A stretch of 64,000 nucleotides of DNA from Caldilineae bacterium (GCA_020634555.1 JACKBK010000012.1:1-64000), one strand, 5' to 3'; shown: positions 19,820 through 28,263, counted from the stretch's first letter. The notes: generated by a model from the letters alone, not told the origin. Program-made: numbers and translations.

Positions 19820-19843
19820 TTGGCCGGTCTCCTGACCGAGCCA
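19820..19843. repeat. CCGGCCGGTC-family hairpin
   Basis: ttggccggtc, loop tcct and gaccgagccaa form a short imperfect stem between mrp and the FAD oxidoreductase gene, matching the core of the hairpins at 12621 and 24167. Confidence 0.65.
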
Positions 19844-19901
19844 ACGCAGGAAGGTTGTTTTTGGACGCGTCCTTACGGTCCCTCTTTCCCTTCCTCCGAT
19901 C

Positions 19902-21212
19902 TCACACCCCAAAATCCTCCATCACCTGCGCCGCGGCTTTCTGGCCAATCTCCACGGCGTAGTTGGTGCCGCGATCCCAGGGATAAACCTGGCTCATGCT
20001 GGCGAAGTAGAGGCCGGGCACAGGTGTGCGGATGGGCGGGATGTTCTTGGAATGGTTGACCGGCGGCACCGGCTGCGCATAGGCGGTTTTCCAGAGCCAC
20101 GTGTCCTTGACCCAGGAGCGGTCAAAGTCCGGGTTGAATCGCTTGAGCGATGGCAGGAAGCGCTCCAGCAGCTCTTCCTTGCTGAGGGTGAAGTATTCGT
20201 GGTCCGGCTCCAGGTAGTCGCCGCAATAGAGGATATGATCGCCGCCGTAGTTCTCCGGGCCAATGAAGTTGGTGTGCTCCACCATGGCCAGGAACGGGAA
20301 GCCGGCATCCTTGGGCAGATTGTGCCAGTAATACTCGGTCAGCCGCTGGCGAATGCTGATGACCAGCACCACCGCGCCCATGGATTGTAGAGAGCGCAGC
20401 CGGCCGGCATAGCTTTCAGGCAAGTCAGGCATCAGCCGCGCCATCAACGCCGGCGAGCTGGTCGAAATCACCGCGTCGTAGGTCTCCGCACTGCCGGATG
20501 TTGAAACCGTCAGCCGTCCTGCATCATCCTGTCTGATGCCTGTCACCGGCGTTTGCAGGCGAATCTCGACGCCCAGCGATGTAAGCACGCCGGCCAACTT
20601 GTTCAGAAACGTCTGGAAACCACCCTTGAATGTTCCCAGGCGTGTCGTGCGGGCCTTGATGCGCGCCCACATCCAGGCCATGTTGACCACGTCCAGGTTC
20701 TCCTCGCCAAACTTGCCGACAAGCATCGGCCGCCACAGTGCATCATACACCCGGTCGCCCACCCAACGGCGCATCCAGGCATCGGCGGTGTGTTTTTCCA
20801 GCGCCTGCCAGTTGGGCGTTAGCTTCAGGAAAACGCCGACGAGTCCGAAGCGCACCAGATTCACCGGCCCGAAGTTGCGCAGCGTGAAGGTGAACGCCTG
20901 GCTGTAGCTGTCCAACGGATAGAACTTGTCCTTGTAGTACACCACCGTATAGGGCCGCGGAAACACCACCTGGTCGCTCCAGCCCAGCCGTTCGATGAGG
21001 CCAAGGATGTGTTTATCTCCCTGGAACCAGTGGTGGTAGAACTTCTCCAGCGTCCAGTCCCAGTGAGGTGCCTTGAAACCGGCTGCCAGGCCGCCGACCT
21101 CCGGCGCTGCTTCGTAGATGGTAACATCATGGCCTGCCTGGCGCAGGTCATAAGCCGCGGCAAGCCCGGCAACCCCCGCGCCAACAATGGCAATCTGTTT
21201 TGGTTCTGTCAT
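19902..21212 (-). CDS. FAD/NAD(P)-dependent amine-oxidase-type oxidoreductase
   Basis: A 436-residue flavoprotein of the amine oxidase/protoporphyrinogen oxidase/phytoene desaturase superfamily. The N-terminal dinucleotide-binding motif is complete (IAIVGAGVAGLAAAYDLRQ, then a Glu in VTIYEAAPEVGGLA). The C-terminal FAD motif region reads PPIRTPVPGLYFASMSQVYPW. The conserved WTLEKFYHHWFQGD and GKFGEENLDVVNMAWMWAR segments resemble FAD oxidoreductases found near glycosyl or lipid biosynthesis genes in Chloroflexota and Actinobacteria. The reaction is not predictable; a desaturase or mutase-like role on an isoprenoid or sugar is possible. Single gene on the - strand. Confidence 0.88.
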   Translation of the reverse strand: MTEPKQIAIVGAGVAGLAAAYDLRQAGHDVTIYEAAPEVGGLAAGFKAPHWDWTLEKFYHHWFQGDKHILGLIERLGWSDQVVFPRPYTVVYYKDKFYPLDSYSQAFTFTLRNFGPVNLVRFGLVGVFLKLTPNWQALEKHTADAWMRRWVGDRVYDALWRPMLVGKFGEENLDVVNMAWMWARIKARTTRLGTFKGGFQTFLNKLAGVLTSLGVEIRLQTPVTGIRQDDAGRLTVSTSGSAETYDAVISTSSPALMARLMPDLPESYAGRLRSLQSMGAVVLVISIRQRLTEYYWHNLPKDAGFPFLAMVEHTNFIGPENYGGDHILYCGDYLEPDHEYFTLSKEELLERFLPSLKRFNPDFDRSWVKDTWLWKTAYAQPVPPVNHSKNIPPIRTPVPGLYFASMSQVYPWDRGTNYAVEIGQKAAAQVMEDFGV

Positions 21213-21425
21213 CGGAATTTTGTGGGTGAGGTCTGTGTAGTCGCGACTTCAGTCGCCGGGTTCGCAAGAGCAAGTGAAGGATCATTGGAGAGCGAACCTG
21301 AAAATGTTGTGAGTCTAGTTAACGGTCGGGCGGCCCTCGCCAGTCAATTGCCGGTCTATTTTCTAGCATTCATCATTCGGCGGGATCCTTCGCCGCGCCG
21401 CCTGCCAGCGTGTGCGCCGGCAACA

Positions 21426-21779
21426 TTATGCTTTGGCAGTCGCTGCTTTCCGCTCCTGCTTTTTGAGATACGCGTGCATGGTTTTTTGGGACGCCTTGTA
21501 CATCTTGAGCAGTTCGGCGTCTGTTCCTTTGAACTGCATGATCGTCTGCCTGGCACAGGCCGCGCAACCGCGCATGAACTTGTAGCTGCCGGCGTAGCAG
21601 TTCAGACAGCCATCCAGCTCGATCATCATGTGACAAAACGCCAGCGCGTCCGGGTGAGTCTCCGGCAGTCTTGCAACCAGAGTCACCAGCTCAGCCCATT
21701 CCGGGCCGCGGAGCTCCTTCAATGAGAGAATTAGTTTTGGTGGAAAAAGTATCTCCGCCTTGGGATACATGCTGATCAC
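21426..21779 (-). CDS. Conserved cysteine-containing hypothetical protein
   Basis: A 117-residue protein I cannot assign to a named family. It is soluble, mainly helical, and has five cysteines concentrated in the middle (AFCHMMIELDGCLNCYAG and RGCAACARQT), a spacing that could bind a metal or form redox disulfides; the C-LNC-Y and C-AAC-A pairs are CxxC motifs. The tail is Lys/Ala-rich. Codon use matches the neighbours, and the frame is closed in by repeats on the upstream side, which supports it as a real gene. Confidence 0.65.
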   Translation of the reverse strand: MISMYPKAEILFPPKLILSLKELRGPEWAELVTLVARLPETHPDALAFCHMMIELDGCLNCYAGSYKFMRGCAACARQTIMQFKGTDAELLKMYKASQKTMHAYLKKQERKAATAKA

Positions 21780-22269
21780 GGGCTACCTCGAACAATCTTT
21801 CGAAACGCCGTCTGTCTTGCCAAGTTGAGACAGACTGTTGAACTTTTGCATACGCCTCATGGCATCATTCCGTTGTCCAGGCCGCAAGGGTCGGAATCAC
21901 AGAACGTTGTCATTCCCGCGGAGGCGGGAATCCAGGCTTTCCAGGCGCTAGACTCCCGCCTCCGCGGGAGTGACGCAACAGTGAGCAGTTACAAACCTCT
22001 CTACGTTGTCATTCCCGCGGAGGCGGGAATCCACGCCTCAACAGCACTGGGCTCTCGCCTCCGCGGGAGTGACGTAGCGTGAAGGTTGAGTGACTGTAGA
22101 AACCTGCTGCCATTTTACCATAAGTCCGAGCCAGCTCGCAGCCAGCCGGCTTCCAGTTCTGCTTGACAACAAACAAGTTCCCGCGGCGCTGCGCGGCGGC
22201 TGATTTTTCCAGCCCGCGAGCATCCGGGGAACTTGCCCGGAGTTGAGACGGTCGATTGGTCGCGCTGTG
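21780..22269. other. Repeat-filled intergenic region
   Basis: 490 nt without a real gene. It is dominated by two tandem CATTCCCGC elements (21904-22074). A small open frame across them would encode VIPAEAGI-type peptides, which is the usual conceptual translation of this repeat and not a gene. The rest (22075-22269) contains no recognisable signal. Confidence 0.8.
21904..22074. repeat. Two tandem bipartite CATTCCCGC elements
   Basis: Copies at 21904-21974 and 22003-22074 (period 99 bp). Each has a first hairpin (attcccgcggaggcgggaat), an ~18-nt variable spacer, and a second hairpin (ctcccgcctccgcgggagt or ctcgcctccgcgggag) ending in gacg. The hairpins are conserved and the spacers differ. 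Confidence 0.9.
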
Positions 22270-22953
22270 CTACAACGTCACACTTTCCGCGACACCGACG
22301 ACGATGCAGGTGGCGTCCGTTTCGGCTTCGACTGCCGCTTTGAACGCCTGGGCGTCCTGTGCGATGGGCGGCCAGGTGTCGTAGTGCAGCGGTATGACCA
22401 CCTTGGGGTTGACGAAGCTCACGCAGCGCAGCGCGTCCTCCGGCCCCATGGTATAGTTGTCGCCGATGGGCAGCAACAACACGTCGATGCCCTCTTCGCC
22501 ATAGAGCTTCATGTCGTAGGTCAGCGCCGTGTCACCGGTGAAGTAGATACGCAGGCCACCGATGTCCACAATCGCGCCGACCGCCACGCCGCCATAGCTG
22601 CCATCGGGCAACATCGTCCCATGGTGGGCGATGGTCAGCTTGACGCGCCCGAACGGGAAGGTGTACGCGCCGCCTGGCTGCATACCGTGAACATTAGCCA
22701 CGCCCTGGTTGCCCATCCAGCTTGCCAGCTCAAAGACACCGATCACTGTCGCGCCGCTGCGGTTGGCGATGGCAACCGTGTCGGGCATGTGATCGAAGTG
22801 GCCGTGGGAAAGAATGATGTAGTCGGGCGACAGGTCTTCCGGCTTGGTCTTGGCAACCGGGTTGTCGGTCAGAAACGGGTCGAACAACAGGTTCGTGCCA
22901 TCGCCTGCCAGGGTGAAGCAGGCGTGGCCATGATAGGTGTAGGTGCAAGACAT
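22270..22953 (-). CDS. UPF0173-type metal-dependent hydrolase (metallo-beta-lactamase fold)
   Basis: A 227-residue cytoplasmic protein of the MBL-fold UPF0173 family. The metal-binding motif HGHFDHMPD (residues ~50-58), the histidine in AHHGTMLPDGSYGG, FTGDTALTYDMKL and the C-terminal IPLHYDTWPP are all present, so a two-metal site is likely intact. The length is typical. It lies 17 nt downstream of nuoI on the same strand and is probably the last gene of the nuoB-nuoCD-nuoI operon. No substrate is established for the family; the linkage to complex I genes may only be transcriptional. Confidence 0.92.
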   Translation of the reverse strand: MSCTYTYHGHACFTLAGDGTNLLFDPFLTDNPVAKTKPEDLSPDYIILSHGHFDHMPDTVAIANRSGATVIGVFELASWMGNQGVANVHGMQPGGAYTFPFGRVKLTIAHHGTMLPDGSYGGVAVGAIVDIGGLRIYFTGDTALTYDMKLYGEEGIDVLLLPIGDNYTMGPEDALRCVSFVNPKVVIPLHYDTWPPIAQDAQAFKAAVEAETDATCIVVGVAESVTL

Positions 22954-22970
22954 GGGGTTACTCCAACGAA

Positions 22971-24125
22971 CTAATGCAGTTCCTTCGCGTCAGCGCCTTT
23001 ACGCTCCTTGTAGCGAGCATAGGCTTCCCGGCGGCGTTCGGCGATCTCGTCAACGGTGTAGCCGCCGGAGGTCTTGGCCGGGTTGGGCAGTTTGCGGAAC
23101 GGGTCGCCGCCCGCGCTAGCTGCCGGCTCACCGGTCACCGCTGGAGCAACGGCCGCGGATACGACCTCTGGTTCGGAAGCAGCTGCTGGCTCAACTTCTG
23201 CCACGGGCGCTTCAGCCTCGGGTGTCGCAGCTTCAACCGCGGCGGCGGCCGGAGCTGCGCCGATGTGTAGTTGCTTGGCATCCGCGCCCTTGCGCGCCTT
23301 GTAGCGATCGTAGGCTTCGGCGCGCCGCTTGGCGATCTCTTCCACCGTGTAGCCGCCGGAGGTCTTGGCCGGATTTGGCAAGCGGTAGAAGGGATTGTCG
23401 GCGGCGCTCACGGCAGCTGCGGGTGCGGCTGGTTTGGGGGTTGGCGGCGCGGCTGCCGGTGCAGGTTTGGCTTCCACAGCCTTTTTAGCCGCGACCGCAG
23501 CAGCCGGCGCTGCCTTGGCGCCCGATCTCTTGGCTCTGGCAGCCGCCTTGGCAGCTTTCTTGGCTTCCTCTTCGGCGCGCCGCTCCTCCTCGACAGCATA
23601 CTGCGTAGGCCAGATAGACGCGTAGTACTCGACCGGCACAGTCAGTTCGGCCATGTTATAGACCAGGTTCGGGTAGCGCTCGTAGACGGCCAGCTCGTAG
23701 TCGTGGTTCATCTTGATCGCGTCGAACGGGCAGTACTCGGCGCAGAAGCCACAACTCATGCAGATCGACGCATCGAGGAAAAACTCCGCCGGGCGGGGCA
23801 CCGGCTTGCCGTTGGGATCCTTGTCGCGCACGATCCAGATGCACTGCGGTGGACAAACCTTGGCACAAATGCCGCACGCGGTGCAGCGGTCTTCCTGCTT
23901 CGGGGTATCGTAGATCAGCATCGGGATGTAACGGAACCGCTCAGGCAGCTCGCGCTTCTCATCAGGATACTGAATCGTGAACAGACCCTCTTCATCAGGC
24001 ATCTGGCGCATCGCATCATAGCCGTAGGCATAGCGGCTGGGGATGGCCTTCACGTCATCGACATAGGTGTCGACGAAGTGCTTGATCGTAACGCCAAGGC
24101 CCTTAATCAGTCCAGTTCCAAACAT
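22971..24125 (-). CDS. nuoI: NADH-quinone oxidoreductase subunit I with duplicated C-terminal tail
   Basis: A 384-residue peripheral-arm subunit of complex I carrying clusters N6a/N6b. The 2x[4Fe-4S] ferredoxin core is at residues ~80-140 (CTACGICAKVCPPQC and CMSCGFCAEYCPFDAI). Usual NuoI proteins end soon after; here ~200 further residues follow. They consist of a charged helical, then Ala/Pro/Lys-rich linker, then a ~44-residue module (LPNPAKTSGGYTVEEIA ... RYKARKGADAKQLH, ~244-288), a second Ala/Pro/Glu linker, and a second copy at the extreme C-terminus (~341-384). The start at MFGTGL is preferred over the MEDGGL six codons upstream. It belongs to the nuoB-nuoCD-nuoI operon. The function of the tail is unknown; linker-plus-module repeats suggest docking to a partner. 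Confidence 0.93.
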   Translation of the reverse strand: MFGTGLIKGLGVTIKHFVDTYVDDVKAIPSRYAYGYDAMRQMPDEEGLFTIQYPDEKRELPERFRYIPMLIYDTPKQEDRCTACGICAKVCPPQCIWIVRDKDPNGKPVPRPAEFFLDASICMSCGFCAEYCPFDAIKMNHDYELAVYERYPNLVYNMAELTVPVEYYASIWPTQYAVEEERRAEEEAKKAAKAAARAKRSGAKAAPAAAVAAKKAVEAKPAPAAAPPTPKPAAPAAAVSAADNPFYRLPNPAKTSGGYTVEEIAKRRAEAYDRYKARKGADAKQLHIGAAPAAAAVEAATPEAEAPVAEVEPAAASEPEVVSAAVAPAVTGEPAASAGGDPFRKLPNPAKTSGGYTVDEIAERRREAYARYKERKGADAKELH

Positions 24126-24166
24126 GAGGCCTCCATCTTCCAAACTATCGGTCGTATCTTCTCAGA

Positions 24167-24196
24167 ACTGTGGCTCGGTCGAAGACCGGCCACAGT
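24167..24196. repeat. CCGGCCGGTC-family hairpin within the nuo operon
   Basis: Arms actgtggc (24167-24174) and gccacagt (24189-24196), inner arms cggtc and gaccg, loop gaa. It occupies the 89-nt gap between nuoCD and nuoI, where it could slow or stabilise the transcript. Confidence 0.8.
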
Positions 24197-24214
24197 GGGT
24201 TCGTCACGAAGATG

Positions 24215-25984
24215 TTATCGGTCTACTTCGCCAAGGACGATATCGATGCCGCCCAGAATGATCACCGAGTCGGCTACCTTGTTGCCAACAGCCATTGGAC
24301 CAAGGGCATTCAGGTTGATGTACGACGGCGGGCGCACGCGATAGCGGAACGGATTGCCGCTGCCGTCCGATACCAGATAGAAACCTAACTCGCCCTTGGG
24401 ACTTTCGATACGGCCGTAGACCGTGCCGACAGGCGGGCGCACTACGTAGCTGCCTTGACCCTTGTCGGACTGAACCGGCCCTTCTGGTATCTGCTTCACC
24501 GCCTGCTGCAGGATGCGCACGCTCTGGCGCATTTCTTCCATCCGCACCAGGAAGCGGGAGTAGACGTCGCAGCCGTCAGCTGTGGCAACGTCGAACTCGA
24601 AACGGTCATAGATCGAGTACGGCTCGGCGCGACGGATGTCATAGGCCACGCCAGATCCTCGCAACTGTGGCCCGGTGCAGCTCAGATTGATCGCCTCTTC
24701 CGCACTGAGATAGCCGACGCCGATGCAGCGCTCCTGTAGAATCTCGTTGCCGGTCAGATAGGTCGTGAGCTCCTCGATCTTGTCGGGCAGGCGGTTGAAG
24801 ACCATGTCGCTGCACTGGGCCAGCCAGCCGTCGGGCAGGTCGCGCGCCACGCCGCCGAAGCGCAGGTAGTTGCACATCATGCGGCTGCCTGAGACCGCTT
24901 CGAAGAGGTCGAGGATCAACTCGCGCTCGCGCACCGCATAGAGCAGCGGTGTGAAGAAAGCCCCCAGGTCGTTGAGGAACGTGCCGACCGAGAAGAGGTG
25001 GTTGACGACTCGGGTCAGCTCAGCCATGATCACGCGGATATATTCGGCGCGCTCCGGCGGCACATAGTCCTCGCCCAGCAGCTTTTCGACCGCGATCGCG
25101 TAGGCCAGGTTATTCGACATACTGCTGATGTAATCCAGCCGGTCGGTGTACGGCATGTTCATCAGATAGGTGTTGCGCTCGCCGATCTTCTCGTGGTTGC
25201 GGTGCAGGTAGCCCATTTCCGGCTCCAGTGCCGTAATGGTCTCACCTTCCAACTCGACGATCATGCGGAACACGCCGTGGGTGCTGGGATGCTGGGGCCC
25301 CATGTTGACGATCAGCCGGTCGGTCTTCAGCATGCCGGCCGCGCCGTTGCCGGCATGGCTCTGCAAGGGAATCTGGCTGACCGGCTCCTGCCATGACATG
25401 GGATCGAAATCATCGGGGTACTGCACGTTCGATCCCCATGGATTGCGGTCCTCCGCCCAGGCATAGTTGCCATCGGGATGGCGGCTCTTGAAGGGCTTGG
25501 ACTCAGCTTCAAAGTACGGCTCCTGCCAATCCTTGCGCATCGGATGCCCGTGAAAACCCTCCCATAGAAGGATGCGTCGCAGCGCCGGATGGCCCAGGAA
25601 CCGGATGCCATAGAGGTCGTATGCCTCCCGCTCTTGCAAGTCGGCGCCGCGGTAGACGCCATAAAGACTGGGAAGCGCCGGATTGTTCTCCGGCAGGCGA
25701 ACTCTGAGTACTGTCGGCCCGCCGCCCTTCTTGGTGGAATACAGGTGGTAAACGACCTCGAAGCGGTCCTCGGCGGTGCGTTCCTTGTAGCCCAGGTAAT
25801 CCACAGCAGTCACGTTGGAGAGCAAATCCAGGGCCTCGTGGTCGCGCAGATAGGTTGCCAACTCGGGCAGCTTGTCCGCGGCCACCACCAGACTACTGCC
25901 GTCCAGGTCTGTCTCTTCGGCTAACACCGCGCCGGGAACGACGTCGCTGTAGGGAAGGGGTGTCTCAACAGTTGGGTCGCTCAT
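24215..25984 (-). CDS. nuoCD: NADH-quinone oxidoreductase subunit C/D fusion
   Basis: A 589-residue fused NuoC-NuoD subunit of the peripheral arm of complex I. Residues ~1-190 form the 30-kDa NuoC domain (VVYHLYSTKKGGGPTVLRV, LYGVYRGADLQEREAYDLYG, LRRILLWEGFHGHPMRKD). Residues ~205-589 form the 49-kDa NuoD domain that shapes the quinone site (VNMGPQHPSTHGVFRM, GYLHRNHEKI, RLDYISSM, and the C-terminal DIVLGEVDR). The ATG at 25984 overlaps the nuoB stop in an ATGA, which fixes the start even though the frame extends 34 codons further. Fusion of C and D is known from some bacterial lineages. No nuoA or membrane-arm gene lies in the window, so the complex is completed elsewhere. Confidence 0.95.
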   Translation of the reverse strand: MSDPTVETPLPYSDVVPGAVLAEETDLDGSSLVVAADKLPELATYLRDHEALDLLSNVTAVDYLGYKERTAEDRFEVVYHLYSTKKGGGPTVLRVRLPENNPALPSLYGVYRGADLQEREAYDLYGIRFLGHPALRRILLWEGFHGHPMRKDWQEPYFEAESKPFKSRHPDGNYAWAEDRNPWGSNVQYPDDFDPMSWQEPVSQIPLQSHAGNGAAGMLKTDRLIVNMGPQHPSTHGVFRMIVELEGETITALEPEMGYLHRNHEKIGERNTYLMNMPYTDRLDYISSMSNNLAYAIAVEKLLGEDYVPPERAEYIRVIMAELTRVVNHLFSVGTFLNDLGAFFTPLLYAVRERELILDLFEAVSGSRMMCNYLRFGGVARDLPDGWLAQCSDMVFNRLPDKIEELTTYLTGNEILQERCIGVGYLSAEEAINLSCTGPQLRGSGVAYDIRRAEPYSIYDRFEFDVATADGCDVYSRFLVRMEEMRQSVRILQQAVKQIPEGPVQSDKGQGSYVVRPPVGTVYGRIESPKGELGFYLVSDGSGNPFRYRVRPPSYINLNALGPMAVGNKVADSVIILGGIDIVLGEVDR

Positions 25985-26931
25985 GACGTTATTGCCTCGT
26001 ATTCGAACGACGACACCGCGTTGCCGTCGGCATCGACAAGGGAAACCTTCTCTGTCTCTGCGCCGATGGCTTGCGCGGTGGGCCAAACAATGTCGCCGGC
26101 GCTGGATGATGTGGCGCCGGAGCTGGTGTGAACCCGCACCTCGCCGTCGGACATCAGCACGAAGCCGGCTGGAAAGTGGTATGTCTCCCCGTCATCGCCG
26201 GTTTGCAGTGTCCAGTCGGTGAGATCGCGGGTCAGGCCCGGATTGCGGATGACGATGGTTCCCTGGCCCTCGCCGGCGCTGATCTGCGGACCGGCAGCCG
26301 AGCGGGCCGCCATCAGACGCGTCATGTTGACGTCGCGTACTTGCTTCAGCGCGGCCGGATGTGTGTCGATAATGTCTGGACCCAGCACAGGGATCGGAGT
26401 CTCGCCGGTGTAGGTCTTGCGGTACCAGGGCACCGTTCGGACGGATTGTGTCTTGAATTTCTTGTGCAGCGTAATGAAGCCGTGGAGCAACGCTTCCGGG
26501 GTGGGTGGGCAGCCAGGTACATAGACATCAACAGGCAGGAACTTGTCGATACCTGAGACGACGTTATACCCCTCCTTAAACGGGCCACCCCCTGTGGCGC
26601 AGGCGCCCATGCTGATCACGTAGCGAGGCTCGGCCATCTGGTTGTAGAGACGCACGATCGAGACCACCATCTTCTTGGTCACAGTGCCTGAGATGATGAG
26701 CAGGTCTGCCTGGCGGGGAGAAGGGCGGGCGACCTCCATCCCAAAGCGCGACATATCATAGCGCGCGGTGCCAGCGACAATAAATTCAATGGCGCAACAG
26801 GCGAGACCGAACGTCATCGGCCAGAGGGAATAAGAGCGGGCCAGGTTGTAAACCGAATCGACCGTTGTGATCAGGATGTTTTCGCTGAGTTCTTCGGGCG
26901 CGGCCCCTGTGGTCGAGGTATTCTCTGCCAT
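25981..26931 (-). CDS. nuoB: NADH-quinone oxidoreductase subunit B with lamin-tail-like extension
   Basis: A 316-residue NuoB, the subunit that binds cluster N2 next to the quinone site. The ligand cysteines are present: the tandem pair in GLACCAIEF (C45, C46), C111 in MGACATGGGPF and C141 in PGCPPTPEALL. The family normally ends near residue 160-200. Here a linker (~170-220) leads to ~90 residues (222-312) with the pattern of a lamin tail (LTD) beta-sandwich: RNPGLTRDLTDWTLQ, YHFPAGFVLMSDGEVRVHTSSG, and VSLVDADGNAVSSFEY. LTD domains are usually extracellular or nuclear, so its presence on a cytoplasmic respiratory subunit is odd. First gene of the nuoB-nuoCD-nuoI operon, overlapping nuoCD by 4 nt. 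Confidence 0.93.
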   Translation of the reverse strand: MAENTSTTGAAPEELSENILITTVDSVYNLARSYSLWPMTFGLACCAIEFIVAGTARYDMSRFGMEVARPSPRQADLLIISGTVTKKMVVSIVRLYNQMAEPRYVISMGACATGGGPFKEGYNVVSGIDKFLPVDVYVPGCPPTPEALLHGFITLHKKFKTQSVRTVPWYRKTYTGETPIPVLGPDIIDTHPAALKQVRDVNMTRLMAARSAAGPQISAGEGQGTIVIRNPGLTRDLTDWTLQTGDDGETYHFPAGFVLMSDGEVRVHTSSGATSSSAGDIVWPTAQAIGAETEKVSLVDADGNAVSSFEYEAITS

Positions 26932-27056
26932 ACGTGTGTCCTTTCACTCCAGAAAGCGATCTTGGCTCACGTTCAGGTCACACTGCGGGTGAGTTCGGTG
27001 CCTCAGGATGGGAGGACATCATTGTCCGAAAGATCAGCAGCAGTGGTGAGCAACTC

Positions 27057-27275
27057 TCAGGTCACGAAGCCTGTCGGTCGTTTGGCTTGTGCCGGCGGTT
27101 TTCCCAGCACGTAAACCGTCCATTCGCCGGCGTGGCCGATATGCAACAACTTCCAACCGCTGGCCAGCAACTCGTTGACAGGAGCAACGTCGTTGTTTGC
27201 GTCTACCGAGACCTGCTTGACTTCCGCAAGAGGACCAATTTTCGTGTCGTCAATGGGGACGGTGATCGACTCCAT
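27057..27275 (-). CDS. Small hypothetical protein
   Basis: A 72-residue protein starting MESITVPID (an upstream in-frame ATG at 27311 gives 84 residues). I do not recognise the family by name. It has a compact alpha-beta pattern with VNELLASGWKLLHIG followed by WTVYVLGKPP, a sequence style shared by small proteins that end in a V-Y-V-L-G-K strand. A weak aaagg sequence lies about 12 nt upstream of the chosen start. It sits between nuoB and the divergent SufR-like gene. Confidence 0.55.
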   Translation of the reverse strand: MESITVPIDDTKIGPLAEVKQVSVDANNDVAPVNELLASGWKLLHIGHAGEWTVYVLGKPPAQAKRPTGFVT

Positions 27276-27473
27276 GGATAGGGGAGACCTTTCTTCGATA
27301 CCGGCAGCCACCGTATGGGTCGGATGGAGCAGGCTTGACCGGCGGCTGGTATTTTACATTAACAGACATATACCGTGCAAGTTTTCACCGCTGATTATAG
27401 CTTTCGCTCCAACCACTGTCAAGTGCTTTTAGGCACAAAGCCCATGCAATTTCTATGATATTCGTGATAAGAA

Positions 27474-27502
27474 TTGACACGACTCAACGGCTGTGCTACA
27501 AT
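27474..27502 (+). promoter_or_regulatory. Sigma70-type promoter for the SufR-like gene and moaA
   Basis: A consensus -35 box ttgaca at 27474-27479 and a -10 box tacaat at 27497-27502 with an optimal 17-nt spacer. It lies 62 nt upstream of the GTG start at 27564. A regulator site for autoregulation by the SufR-like protein could overlap it, but no clear dyad stands out. Confidence 0.75.
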
Positions 27503-27563
27503 CACCACCGTCATTTTGAAAGCGCCTTCGAGCGCTGTACGGAGCGAACAGCGAGCATAGATC

Positions 27564-28235
27564 GTGCAACCAACCCGTTTGCGCATCCTTGAGATATTGA
27601 AAGAGCAGGGCGATCTTACCGTCGCCGAACTGGCGCGCCAACTTGGCATGGCGCCGGTCTCCGTTCGCCACCACCTGGACGTGCTGCAAGGGGAGCAGTT
27701 GATCTGCTCGCCGCGCGTCCGCCGCCGCGGCACGGTGGGGCGGCCGCGCCAGGTCTATACGTTGACCGAGGCTGCCAACGCCTATTTTCCCCGCAACCAC
27801 GGCATGTTAGCCAGCCGGCTGTTGGAGGAACTGAAAGCCATCCTGCCGCCAGCCCAATTGCAGGCAGTTTTCGAGCGGTTAGCCGACGGCCTGGCGGCTG
27901 ACGCGCGCCCTTTGCAGCAAGACGCCACGCCCAAGCAACGAGTGGAGCGGGCAGTCGAGTTTCTCGACGACAGGGGCTATCTGGCTCGCTACGAGTTCGT
28001 TGACGACCATTACGTGATTTACACGCTGAACTGCCCCTATCAGGGCATCGCCGAGCAGCACCGCGAGCTCTGCGCGATGGACAAACGCCTGCTGGAACGT
28101 TTGCTAGGCTCTGCGGCGGTGGTGATCAACCGGATGTCTGAAGGTGGTTGCCGTTGTGCTTACCAAGCGAGTGGCGATTCTGTTGCCGACGGCCAACCGT
28201 CCGCCATTCCGTTGTACGATCTGGTAGCAGCTTGA
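27564..28235 (+). CDS. SufR-like Fe-S sensing transcriptional regulator
   Basis: A 223-residue winged-helix regulator of the SufR/DeoR-ArsR type. The N-terminal HTH (LRILEILKEQGDLTVAELA, VSVRHHLDVLQGEQLI) is followed by a wing with RRRGTVGRPRQVYTLTE. The C-terminal half has cysteines C157, C170, C196 and C198 (NCPYQGIAEQHRELC with 12 residues between Cys, then GGCRCAY), matching the cluster-binding region of SufR repressors that sense Fe-S status. Translation begins with GTG. It is 28 nt upstream of moaA and near an A-type Fe-S carrier gene, so it probably controls Fe-S-related genes, here including molybdenum-cofactor synthesis. Confidence 0.9.
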   Translation: MQPTRLRILEILKEQGDLTVAELARQLGMAPVSVRHHLDVLQGEQLICSPRVRRRGTVGRPRQVYTLTEAANAYFPRNHGMLASRLLEELKAILPPAQLQAVFERLADGLAADARPLQQDATPKQRVERAVEFLDDRGYLARYEFVDDHYVIYTLNCPYQGIAEQHRELCAMDKRLLERLLGSAAVVINRMSEGGCRCAYQASGDSVADGQPSAIPLYDLVAA

Positions 28236-28263
28236 GCGTCAACGCGGCCTTGCAGAATCAGCA

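Noticed and set aside
21825..22082. Open frame of 85 codons across the two CATTCCCGC elements, giving VIPAEAGI-type peptides
   Set aside because: It is the translation of a repeat; such peptides recur wherever the element occurs and there is no ribosome-binding site or conserved domain.
23271..24344. 357-codon + strand frame opposite nuoI
   Set aside because: Arg/Gly/Leu-rich shadow of the nuoI gene; the repeated sequence inside comes from the nuoI tail modules.
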